Of a stretch of 7,010 nt of DNA, positions 1 to 5,817 are shown piece after piece. Origin of the DNA: JAGVPT01 sp035500675 (GTDB lineage Bacteria; Bacteroidota; Ignavibacteria; UBA10030; UBA8401). Within the stretch, counting starts at the first letter, position 1. Each line of letters starts with the position of its first letter. The stretch is taken from assembly GCA_035500675.1 (NCBI GenBank), contig DATJXA010000044.1:1-7010 (forward strand), written 5' to 3'. Under the pieces are notes generated by a model that saw only the letters and a program-made list of their open reading frames with translations, ran no database searches and had not been told where the DNA came from. Both the position numbers and the translations under genes were made by a program.

Positions 1-1004
1 CCGATTATTTTTAACGTATTTTCTGCGGAGAGGTTGTCGCTTGCTTTGTTGAGATACGTGATGACCGAATCGATCGGCTGGAGATGCTGTGACACCAACG
101 TCGCAGCCTTCGGAAGAGTATCGAGGAGAATTTTTCCTGCGAACGAAATATTCTGCTTCTGCAGTTCTTCTCTCGCAAGCGTCATGAAATACATTTCCGG
201 GTCCCAGACCGTGATCGGATCCGTTTCCGGTTTTGTTCCGAGAGGGAAACTTCCTTTCACGGTGATCGTGTTCAACCGTTCCCTAAACTTTCGGGAGACC
301 TCTAAGCTGGATGGCGTCGTGTCGGGCGCTGTAGTCGCTTCATTGACTAGCGAGACATACTGTGTCGGCGGGTCGATAGACACGAGGACGGTGTCCCCGA
401 CCGCTTTCCCGGGTGTGACAGTAACGACAACGCAGTTGCGGTTGATCGTGAGAGGCGAATTATACGCCGCAAAACCGGACGGTTCATCATCCCACATCCA
501 CCCTGAGCCCCAGTTGATGTTATCAAAGTAGGTCGCGTCCCCTACGAGGTTGCCATCGATGACGGAGATCTTCTTTGCTTTAAGGCCCGAAATGAGGTCT
601 GCGAGTTGAGCGGAATCGAAGTCCGGATCCCCGAATCCCTTGAAGTAAACGTTTCCGTGGAGGATGCTATCGGTGATCGTCGTGTCGCAATACAGAGACG
701 TTGCATAAGTATAATTCGTCCCGAGAGCGGACAGCGCCGCCGCCGCGGTAAAAAGTTTCATGTTGGAAGCAGGCCGCAGCAGAGTCGCTTCATCCCGTTT
801 ATAGAGAACTTCATTATCGTCGAGGGAAACGATCTCAATACCGCACTTGGTCGATGTGAAGATGGAGTCGGCCAGGATCGTGTCGATGTTCCTCTGAAAA
901 CGCTCCAGCGGAGACTGCCCGAGAAATATCCCATTCAATTCTGAACACCCACCGATGCTCGCGAGCGCGGCCATGCACAGGATGGGGGCGAGCAGATGCT
1001 TCAT
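1..1004 (-). CDS. dacB: D-alanyl-D-alanine carboxypeptidase/endopeptidase, PBP4 type (peptidase S13), C-terminus outside the window
   Basis: Reading the minus strand from the ATG at 1004-1002 gives 334 uninterrupted codons to the left edge. The enzyme would trim the terminal D-Ala of peptidoglycan stem peptides and cut 4-3 cross-links on the periplasmic side. Seen: a hydrophobic leader with a lipobox-like I-G-G-C ending at Cys20, so a probable lipoprotein; the SxxK motif with the catalytic serine, S80-N-M-K83, in the context RPASNMKLFT; and the second active-site motif S322-D-N324 followed by LSAEN, as is characteristic of S13. The third motif (KTG) lies beyond the window. Family members are around 450-500 residues, so roughly two thirds is present. 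A weak GGTGA lies about 8 bases before the start. The gene is divergent from tsaD. Membrane anchoring is inferred from the lipobox; E. coli PBP4 is not a lipoprotein. Family assignment is secure. Confidence 0.92.
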   Translation of the reverse strand, partial: MKHLLAPILCMAALASIGGCSELNGIFLGQSPLERFQRNIDTILADSIFTSTKCGIEIVSLDDNEVLYKRDEATLLRPASNMKLFTAAAALSALGTNYTYATSLYCDTTITDSILHGNVYFKGFGDPDFDSAQLADLISGLKAKKISVIDGNLVGDATYFDNINWGSGWMWDDEPSGFAAYNSPLTINRNCVVVTVTPGKAVGDTVLVSIDPPTQYVSLVNEATTAPDTTPSSLEVSRKFRERLNTITVKGSFPLGTKPETDPITVWDPEMYFMTLAREELQKQNISFAGKILLDTLPKAATLVSQHLQPIDSVITYLNKASDNLSAENTLKII

Positions 1005-1044
1005 GAAATTTTCACCGAAGTTTTTTCGTTAAGATTGCGGATGC

Positions 1045-1073
1045 AATGTAGAAAAAATCCTACCTGAGCGCAA
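1045..1073 (-). promoter_or_regulatory. candidate promoter of the PBP4 gene
   Basis: On the minus strand TTGCGC (1073-1068) is separated by exactly 17 bp from TACATT (1050-1045). This would start transcription near 1038 and leave a leader of about 35 bases before the ATG at 1004. The hexamers match the sigma-70 consensus only moderately (the -10 lacks an A at position 4), so this is the best candidate in the gap rather than a certain site. Confidence 0.35.
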
Positions 1074-1090
1074 GAAGACGGCCCGTAGGG

Positions 1091-1214
1091 TAGTGTCTCA
1101 GTTTGTTAATGAAGAAATGAACCGGACACTTTTCTCGGTAAGTCCATTAAAAGTCTTCACATTGAAGTGGCCAAAAGGTTCGAGTGTCCGGTTCATTTTC
1201 AAACTGAAGCATTA
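1091..1214. repeat. imperfect long inverted repeat, MITE- or IS-remnant-like
   Basis: The core is a perfect 16-bp inverted repeat: AAATGAACCGGACACT at 1115-1130 and its complement at 1183-1198. The arms extend outward. TCAGTTTG at 1098-1105 mirrors CAAACTGA at 1200-1207, and the outermost TAnTG/CAnTA (1091-1095 and 1210-1214) also agree. The left arm has about 8 extra bases where the ATGAA word is repeated (1109-1121), as if by a small duplication. The 52-base centre (1131-1182) contains a nested CTTCA-cat-TGAAG palindrome. The TA at both ends resembles the target duplication of IS630/mariner-type elements, but no transposase is present. It sits between two divergent promoters, so a terminator role for either neighbour does not fit. 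The repeat is certain; its origin is inferred. Confidence 0.75.
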
Positions 1215-1221
1215 CCAATTA

Positions 1222-1251
1222 TTGATATTCAATCGCTATTTGTTATATTTG
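1222..1251 (+). promoter_or_regulatory. tsaD promoter, Bacteroidota type
   Basis: TTG at 1222-1224 is followed after exactly 19 bp by TATATTTG at 1244-1251. This is a full match to the Bacteroidota primary-sigma pattern of a -33 TTG and a -7 box TAnnTTTG. It can also be read as TTGATA-N16-TATATT. The box ends only four bases before the tsaD ATG, so transcription would begin at or within a few bases of the start codon. Confidence 0.6.
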
Positions 1252-1255
1252 GAGC

Positions 1256-2284
1256 ATGAAGAACGGTACCACAATTCTCGGGATTGAAACGTCGTGCGAT
1301 GAGACATCTGCCGCTGTCTTGCGCGACGGCATGTTGCTTTCCAACATTGTGTCGTCCCAGTTTGTTCATGCACAATTTGGGGGAGTCGTTCCCGAGCTTG
1401 CCTCTCGCGCGCATCAAAAGCTGATCGTTCCGATCGTGGATGAAGCGTTGGAAAAGGCCGGAATTGCTCCTTCGGAGATTTCCGCTGTGGCGGGAGTGGT
1501 CGGGCCGGGCCTCATGGGCTCGCTGCTCGTGGGCTTGAACTTCGCAAAATCGTATGCCTACGGCCTCGGTGTTCCGTTTATCGGGGTCAATCATATGGAA
1601 GCGCATATTTATTCTAATTTTATAGACGAACCGCATCCGTCTTTTCCTTTTTTATGCCTCACCGTTTCCGGGGGACATACACAGCTTGTGTTGGTAAAAG
1701 ACGATTTTGAGTTTGACCTTGTCGGAGAGACGCGCGATGATGCTGCGGGGGAAGCATTCGATAAAGTGGCGAAGATGCTCGGTCTTGGATATCCTGGCGG
1801 GCCAAAGATCGACGCGCTCGCGAAGGACGGGGATCCACGAGCTATCGATTTTCCAAGGACCTATTTAGACGATGCATCCTTCGATTTCAGTTTCAGCGGA
1901 ATAAAAACTTCTGTGCTGTATTATCTGCGCGATCATCAAGATGAAGCTTTGACGCACAAACATCTCGCCGACATCTGTGCAAGCTTCCAGGCTTCGATCG
2001 TCGACGTTCTTGTCGCGAAAACGCAGCGAGCAGCAATCGAGTTCGAAGTTCATGACATTGCGATTGCAGGAGGGGTCTCTGCGAATTCTTCACTCCGGTC
2101 CGCGATGGCATTTGAGGCGTCTCGGTCCGGCCTGCAGCTTTTTGTGCCGAAGTTTGAGTACTGTACGGACAACGGTGCGATGATCGCGGCTGTCGGATAC
2201 CGGAAATTTCTCCGAGGCTCATTTTCACCGCTGTCCGAGACGGCAGTGGCCGGCCTCGAACTAGGGGGTCATCGCCATCCATGA
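1256..2284 (+). CDS. tsaD: tRNA N6-adenosine threonylcarbamoyltransferase TsaD (Kae1/YgjD family)
   Basis: This cytoplasmic ASKHA-fold enzyme transfers the threonylcarbamoyl group from TC-AMP to A37 of ANN-decoding tRNAs, working with TsaB and TsaE (not in this window). The 342 residues match the usual family length. Visible hallmarks: ILGIETSCDETSAAV (residues 7-21); FGGVVPELASRAH (41-53); the metal-binding HxxxH as H113-M-E-A-H117; SGGHTQL (138-144); the GEAFDKVAKMLGL segment (165-177); GYPGGP (178-183); IAGGVSAN (270-277); and CTDNGAMIA (303-311) with metal ligand D305. The ATG at 1256 is chosen because it puts ILGIETSCDET almost at the N-terminus. The only SD-like string, GGAG at 1251-1254, is one base from the ATG and too close to act normally, which fits a leaderless message. 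The gene heads a tightly packed unit with trpA, chorismate mutase and mltG. Confidence 0.97.
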   Translation: MKNGTTILGIETSCDETSAAVLRDGMLLSNIVSSQFVHAQFGGVVPELASRAHQKLIVPIVDEALEKAGIAPSEISAVAGVVGPGLMGSLLVGLNFAKSYAYGLGVPFIGVNHMEAHIYSNFIDEPHPSFPFLCLTVSGGHTQLVLVKDDFEFDLVGETRDDAAGEAFDKVAKMLGLGYPGGPKIDALAKDGDPRAIDFPRTYLDDASFDFSFSGIKTSVLYYLRDHQDEALTHKHLADICASFQASIVDVLVAKTQRAAIEFEVHDIAIAGGVSANSSLRSAMAFEASRSGLQLFVPKFEYCTDNGAMIAAVGYRKFLRGSFSPLSETAVAGLELGGHRHP

Positions 2285-2301
2285 AACGCCCGTTGCCGTG
2301 A
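2281..2301 (+). other. six-codon micro-ORF bridging tsaD and trpA
   Basis: ATG at 2281-2283 overlaps the tsaD stop as ATGA. It opens M-K-R-P-L-P, whose TGA (2299-2301) overlaps the GTG start of trpA as GTGA. No Shine-Dalgarno precedes the trpA GTG, so ribosomes passing from tsaD through this micro-ORF could deliver translation to trpA. The arrangement is seen directly; any coupling role is inferred, and so short an ORF may be chance. Confidence 0.25.
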
Positions 2302-3095
2302 ACAGAATCCGATCCGTATTTCAAAAGCTGAGTTCCGAACGGAAGAAAGCATTCATTCCGTATATTACTCCGGATTTTCCCGTGCGGGGCGCGACACTGC
2401 CGTTGATCCTCGGGCTCGAAAAGGCGGGCGCGACTCACATCGAGGTCGGCATTCCGTTCTCGGATCCCATTGCCGACGGGCCGACGATCCAACGTTCGTC
2501 CTACGTTGCGCTGAATAACGGGGCGACGATTGCAAATATTTTGCACACGGTCAAAGATGCGCGCCGGCAAACGTCTATGCCGATTCTCCTGATGGGATAT
2601 GTGAATCCGATTTTGCGGTATGGCGTGGAGAGGTTCCTGAACGAAGCGCGCGAGGCGGGCGTTGACGGAACGATCGTGCCCGACCTCCTCCCCGAAGAAA
2701 GTGAAGAGTGGCGCCGACTGTCGGCACAGTACGCCATCAGCAATGTTTTTCTTGTCGCCCCCACGACATCGGAAAGCCGCATGCGGCATCTCGACGCCAT
2801 CTCGAGCGATTTTTCGTATTGTGTCTCGGTGACGGGCGTGACAGGGGCTCGACAAGCTTTTGGAGATGCGAACACGTTCGAGAGTTTTCTCAAGAAAGTT
2901 AAGCGTAATACGACCAAGCCGTTTGTCGTAGGATTCGGCATTTCGAAGAGCGAACAAGTTCGCGATGTCTGCCGCTATGCCGACGGCGTCGTTGTCGGAT
3001 CGGCATTGATCAAGGCGATGGAAAATGAAAAGAGCATCGATGGCGCGGAGAAAGCGGCCGCTCGTTTTTTCTCGTCGTTGGCCGAATCCTCCTGA
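2298..3095 (+). CDS. trpA: tryptophan synthase alpha subunit
   Basis: TrpA cleaves indole-3-glycerol phosphate to indole and glyceraldehyde-3-phosphate and channels indole to TrpB, the penultimate half-reaction of tryptophan synthesis in the cytoplasm. The 265 residues fold as one TIM barrel. The catalytic residues fall at the E. coli numbers, E49 (HIEVGIPFSDP) and D60 (PIADGPTIQ). Also present are LMGYVNP (98-104), VPDLLPEE (127-134), the VTGVTGAR loop (178-185), GFGIS (212-216) and the phosphate-binding ADGVVVGSA (228-236). The GTG start gives a normal N-terminus (MNRIRSVF) and overlaps the micro-ORF stop. The usual ITxGDP segment after strand 1 reads ITPDFP here (23-28). No trpB or other trp gene is in the window; the nearest pathway relative is the chorismate mutase 54 bp downstream. 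Confidence 0.96.
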   Translation: MNRIRSVFQKLSSERKKAFIPYITPDFPVRGATLPLILGLEKAGATHIEVGIPFSDPIADGPTIQRSSYVALNNGATIANILHTVKDARRQTSMPILLMGYVNPILRYGVERFLNEAREAGVDGTIVPDLLPEESEEWRRLSAQYAISNVFLVAPTTSESRMRHLDAISSDFSYCVSVTGVTGARQAFGDANTFESFLKKVKRNTTKPFVVGFGISKSEQVRDVCRYADGVVVGSALIKAMENEKSIDGAEKAAARFFSSLAESS

Positions 3096-3149
3096 GGCCG
3101 CGATCGTAATTCAACGGCATCGTTCACTAGAGTGATCATAGAACGGAAC

Positions 3150-3446
3150 ATGAGTGCAATAGACGTATGGCGGATCAAGATCGATGAAATCGACCGGAAG
3201 CTGGTCGAACTTCTCAATTTGCGCGCTCGGTATGCCGACGAGATCGGAAAAATAAAGGAACGCCTTGGAATGGAGGTGTATTCGCCGGAACGTGAACACG
3301 ACGTCGAACGAAATGTCATCAATTCGAACAAAGGCCCTCTGTCCCACGAGGCCCTCCGTCGCTTATTCGAACGCATTATTGATGAATCGCGCAGACTTGA
3401 ACGCGAGGCAATGATTGAACGTAAAAAAAATCCTCCCCAAAAGTAG
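3150..3446 (+). CDS. chorismate mutase, AroQ class, monofunctional
   Basis: A 98-residue all-helical chorismate mutase converts chorismate to prephenate, the branch point to phenylalanine and tyrosine; such enzymes act as intertwined cytoplasmic dimers. By alignment with the E. coli P-protein domain, R8, R25, K36, R48 and E49 match active-site R11, R28, K39, R51 and E52. The position of D48 is Ser45 (YSPERE instead of the common YDPERE), and that of Q88 is Glu84 (ESRRLE), as in the yeast enzyme's Glu246. I chose the ATG at 3150 because MSAIDVWRIKIDEID is a standard-length start; an in-frame GTG at 3132 would add six residues, and neither has a good SD. The C-terminal tail (ERKKNPPQK) is encoded over the start of mltG, with which the gene overlaps by 32 bp. 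Confidence 0.9.
   Translation: MSAIDVWRIKIDEIDRKLVELLNLRARYADEIGKIKERLGMEVYSPEREHDVERNVINSNKGPLSHEALRRLFERIIDESRRLEREAMIERKKNPPQK
3405..3408 (+). promoter_or_regulatory. ribosome binding site fixing the mltG TTG start
   Basis: GAGG lies inside the end of the chorismate mutase gene, six bases before TTG at 3415. A TGA in the mltG frame sits directly before that TTG (3412-3414), so this is the first possible start, and the spacing supports its use. Confidence 0.6.
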
Positions 3447-4455
3447 CAGCTCCTACAAGATCGCCGCCATTGCCGTGGTTGGGCTGCTGCTCGTCTTTCT
3501 CGTACTGTACCGCCTGTTGTGGGAATCGAACGCCTTCGACGTTTCTCCAAAAATCGTTACGATCAGCAGAGGAGAAAACTTTTCTCAGGTCGTTCAGACT
3601 TTCTCATCGGAAGGTCTCTTATCGCATCCCTCTTTATTCAAAATGAGCGGGCGAATTTTCGGTTACGCGGGGAAAATTAAGATCGGCAAATACAGTTTCG
3701 CAAGCGGAGTTTCGAATTACGATATTTTGTACGCCATCAGTACCGGAACATCGACGGCCAACCCCGAGGTGACGATCTACGAGGGATTGCGCGGGACGCA
3801 GATCGTGAGGATCCTCAAGCGCGAGGTTGGCATCGACTCGGTGAAGCTGACGGAACTGATGAAAGATACGTCGCTCATCCATCTGCCCAACCACGGCGGT
3901 TCTTCTCTTGAAGGATTTCTCCTTCCTGACACCTATGAATTTTATTGGCAGGTGGATGAAAAGGAAATCATCAAGGATATGCTAGGACAGTTCAGAAAAT
4001 TCTTTGTCGACTCCCTTCAGGAACGTGCGCGGAAAATGAATATGACGATCGACCAGGTTTTGACGATGGCGTCGATCGTTGAAGGAGAATCGGTACTTGA
4101 TAAAGAAAGGCCGATCATCGCCGGACTATATTACAACCGCCTTCGCCGTGGAATGAAGCTCGAAGCCGACCCGACGATCCAGTACATCGTTCCGGATGGA
4201 CCGCGCCGTCTTCTTTTTGAAGACCTCAAAATAAAATCACCGTACAATACGTATCAAAACTATGGTCTCCCTCCCGGCCCAATCAACAATCCGGGGAGAA
4301 AATCGATCCTCGCGGCGCTGTATCCTGAGAAGAATAATTATCTCTATTTCGTTGCGGACGGATCGGGGGGGCATCGCTTTGCCAGAACCTACAACGAGCA
4401 CATGCGAAATGTTCGCGCCTACCGTCATTATCGTGCCCTGGAACGCACCCGCTAA
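3415..4455 (+). CDS. mltG: endolytic murein transglycosylase MltG (YceG family)
   Basis: MltG cuts nascent glycan strands inside the chain, leaving 1,6-anhydro-MurNAc ends, and is thought to set glycan length beside the synthesis machinery. The 346-residue protein has a basic N-terminus, one membrane helix (about 16-34), then an extracytoplasmic domain. The LysM-like part is at about 45-110 (TISRGENFSQVV...GLLS...GKYSF). The catalytic domain shows LEGFLLPDTYEF (165-176) and ASIVEGES (219-226), with E223 matching the catalytic Glu218 of E. coli. It also has YYNRLRRGMKLEADPT (239-254), SPYNTYQNYGLPPGPI (275-290) and YLYFVADGSGGHRF (309-322). The start is TTG, set by a GAGG motif inside the preceding gene. 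It overlaps chorismate mutase by 32 bp, so expression is probably coupled. I see no clear terminator after it. Length and motifs are normal. Confidence 0.95.
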   Translation: MNVKKILPKSSSSYKIAAIAVVGLLLVFLVLYRLLWESNAFDVSPKIVTISRGENFSQVVQTFSSEGLLSHPSLFKMSGRIFGYAGKIKIGKYSFASGVSNYDILYAISTGTSTANPEVTIYEGLRGTQIVRILKREVGIDSVKLTELMKDTSLIHLPNHGGSSLEGFLLPDTYEFYWQVDEKEIIKDMLGQFRKFFVDSLQERARKMNMTIDQVLTMASIVEGESVLDKERPIIAGLYYNRLRRGMKLEADPTIQYIVPDGPRRLLFEDLKIKSPYNTYQNYGLPPGPINNPGRKSILAALYPEKNNYLYFVADGSGGHRFARTYNEHMRNVRAYRHYRALERTR

Positions 4456-4504
4456 GTTTTCGCTAAAGCCCCTTCAAGGCGTCTTCCCATCCGCCTGAAA
4501 TAAG

Positions 4505-4533
4505 TTGACATTCGCAGTTCCTTTTTATATAAT
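4505..4533 (+). promoter_or_regulatory. consensus sigma-70 promoter before sppA
   Basis: TTGACA (4505-4510), a 17-bp spacer and TATAAT (4528-4533) match the sigma-70 consensus at all twelve positions and at optimal spacing. The same place also reads TTG-N20-TATAATTG, one base off the Bacteroidota TAnnTTTG box. The predicted start near 4540 gives a leader of about 38 bases. It should drive sppA, the HU gene, the zinc-ribbon/TPR gene and the small basic gene. Confidence 0.8.
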
Positions 4534-4578
4534 TGTATAAGAATCAACGACTTACACACGTCCTACTTTCTTTACTCG

Positions 4579-5481
4579 ATGACGAAGACGACCAAATGGG
4601 TGCTTGCTGGGATTGGAACGGTATTCGTCCTCTTCGTCGTTTTTTGGGGAGCAATTCTCTTTTTTCTCTTTTCCGGCGATAACGACCAGGAGTACTCTTC
4701 GGGGAACGGCGGCACGCTTGCTATCGTCGAGCTGAAAGATGAAATCACCAACTCGGAGAATATTGTTCAGCAGTTCAAGCGATACAGGGAAAACCCGTCG
4801 GTGAAGGGGATCGTGTTTCGCATCGAATCGCCGGGAGGCGGTGTTGCGGCGAGCCAGGAAATTTATGAGGAAGTGAAGAAAACACGCGACAGCGGAAAAC
4901 CGGTTGTTGTCTCGATGGGATCTGTGGCGGCAAGCGGCGGCTACTACGTAGCATGCGGTGCAAGCAAGATCATGGCTAACCCCGGCACGGTCACGGGAAG
5001 CATCGGCGTGATCTCCCAATTCATGAATTTTGACAAACTGCTTGGCAAGGTGGGAGTCGGGACGACGACCGTGAAGAGCGGCAAGTTCAAGGACACCGGC
5101 AATCCGTACAGGGAGATGACCGAAGAGGAAAAGAAATATTTTCAAGAGACGATCGACGACGTCTATCTACAATTCCTCCATGTCGTCGAAACGGAGCGCC
5201 ACCTTTCCGACAACGCGGCGCGGAAGCTTGCGGACGGAAGAATATTCACGGGAAGGAAGGCGTACGCTGATGGATTGGTGGACACGCTGGGCAGCTATGA
5301 AGACGCGATCGCGCTCGCAGCTCATCTCGCGAATATTTCCGGCACGCCAAAGATCATCAAAGAGAGAAAAAAAGAGCGCTTGTCGGATTTTCTTTTTGGC
5401 AGCGTCGCGGAAAAAATCGTCGGCCTGAAAGAAGACCTCGTGAGCCGGCCGATGCTGCAGTACAAACTTACAGAACCGTAA
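4579..5481 (+). CDS. sppA: signal peptide peptidase SppA, short form (peptidase S49)
   Basis: This membrane-anchored serine protease degrades leftover signal peptides and other membrane-released peptides on the outer face of the cytoplasmic membrane. At 300 residues it is the short, single-domain form of Bacillus SppA rather than the duplicated E. coli form. Seen: one membrane helix (about 7-31); ESPGGGVAAS (83-92); the nucleophile S119 in SVAASGGYYVA (115-125); GTVTGSIGVI (136-145); and the general base K171 in KSGKFKD (166-172). The S119-K171 distance of 52 residues equals that of the B. subtilis Ser147/Lys199 dyad. GRIFTGRKAYADGLVD (220-235) is the usual C-terminal signature. The ATG at 4579 has no visible Shine-Dalgarno although the promoter upstream is perfect. 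Two stop codons stand in tandem (5479-5484). HU follows after 18 bp. Confidence 0.95.
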   Translation: MTKTTKWVLAGIGTVFVLFVVFWGAILFFLFSGDNDQEYSSGNGGTLAIVELKDEITNSENIVQQFKRYRENPSVKGIVFRIESPGGGVAASQEIYEEVKKTRDSGKPVVVSMGSVAASGGYYVACGASKIMANPGTVTGSIGVISQFMNFDKLLGKVGVGTTTVKSGKFKDTGNPYREMTEEEKKYFQETIDDVYLQFLHVVETERHLSDNAARKLADGRIFTGRKAYADGLVDTLGSYEDAIALAAHLANISGTPKIIKERKKERLSDFLFGSVAEKIVGLKEDLVSRPMLQYKLTEP

Positions 5482-5487
5482 TAACAC

Positions 5488-5492
5488 AGGAG
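5488..5492 (+). promoter_or_regulatory. ribosome binding site of the HU-family gene
   Basis: AGGAG stands seven bases before TTG at 5500. It is one of the best SD motifs in the window and is the reason to accept TTG as the start. Confidence 0.75.
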
Positions 5493-5499
5493 AACGCAC

Positions 5500-5796
5500 T
5501 TGACCAAAGCGGATATTGTGGATGTCATTGCATCGGGGACGGGCTTGACGAAGGTCGAAACGGAAGCGGTGGTTGACGGGTTTATTCAAACTGTTATTGC
5601 ATCTTTGCGGGACGGCAAGAACATCGAGATACGCGGGTTCGGAAGTTTCAAAGTGAAGAAAAGAAAAGGGAGGGTCGCCCGGAATCCCCGCACCGGAGAG
5701 CAAGTGCGCGTCGACGAGCACTACGTTCCTATTTTTAAGGTCTCGAAGGACCTGAAATCGATCGTCAATGAAAACCTCAAGAAGAGTCTGGGTTGA
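5500..5796 (+). CDS. HU/IHF-family nucleoid DNA-binding protein
   Basis: A 98-residue histone-like protein acts as a dimer that bends DNA by inserting two beta-arms into the minor groove. Seen: the N-terminal helical dimerisation half beginning MTKADIVDVIA; the family signature around IRGFGSFKVKKRKGRVARNPRTGE (about 44-67); the intercalating proline P63 in ARNPRTG at the arm tip; and the C-terminal VPIFKVSKDLK strand-helix (76-86). Length is normal. The TTG start is supported by AGGAG at seven bases and by the standard M-T-K-A-D N-terminus. HU, IHF-alpha and IHF-beta types cannot be told apart with confidence from this sequence. It lies 18 bp after sppA and 21 bp before the zinc-ribbon/TPR gene, so it is probably on the transcript from the promoter at 4505-4533; an additional promoter inside sppA is possible but not evident. 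Confidence 0.95.
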   Translation: MTKADIVDVIASGTGLTKVETEAVVDGFIQTVIASLRDGKNIEIRGFGSFKVKKRKGRVARNPRTGEQVRVDEHYVPIFKVSKDLKSIVNENLKKSLG

Positions 5797-5806
5797 TGTT
5801 ATTGTG

Positions 5807-5812
5807 AAGGAA
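5807..5812 (+). promoter_or_regulatory. ribosome binding site of the zinc-ribbon/TPR gene
   Basis: AAGGAA lies five bases before the GTG at 5818 and selects this start over nearby out-of-frame GTG and TTG codons. Confidence 0.6.
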
Positions 5813-5817
5813 TTGTT

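Noticed and set aside
34..531. 165-codon plus-strand open frame at the left end
   Set aside because: It is antisense to the PBP4 gene, whose SxxK and SDN motifs prove the minus strand is coding.
1093..1287. 64-codon open frame through the inverted repeat
   Set aside because: It runs across the repeat and into tsaD out of frame, lacks an SD, and its content is explained by the repeat sequence.
1893..2957. 354-codon open frame on the minus strand across tsaD and trpA
   Set aside because: It is antisense to two well-conserved genes, is rich in Arg/His/Ser with no recognisable motif, and has no reasonable start context. Chance open frame opposite coding DNA.
3127..3138. TCACT-AG-AGTGA palindrome between trpA and chorismate mutase as an operator
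   Set aside because: Five-base arms are expected by chance in a window this size, and nothing else supports a regulator site.
2975..3550. 191-codon minus-strand open frame
   Set aside because: It is antisense to trpA, chorismate mutase and mltG, and is Arg/Ser-rich without family features.
4456..4504. Terminator after mltG
   Set aside because: The only pairing (GCC...GGC near 4468-4479) is three base pairs without a T-tract, so readthrough into the next unit cannot be excluded.
4552..5145. 197-codon minus-strand open frame
   Set aside because: It is antisense to the catalytic part of sppA and covers its leader; no SD or recognisable domain.
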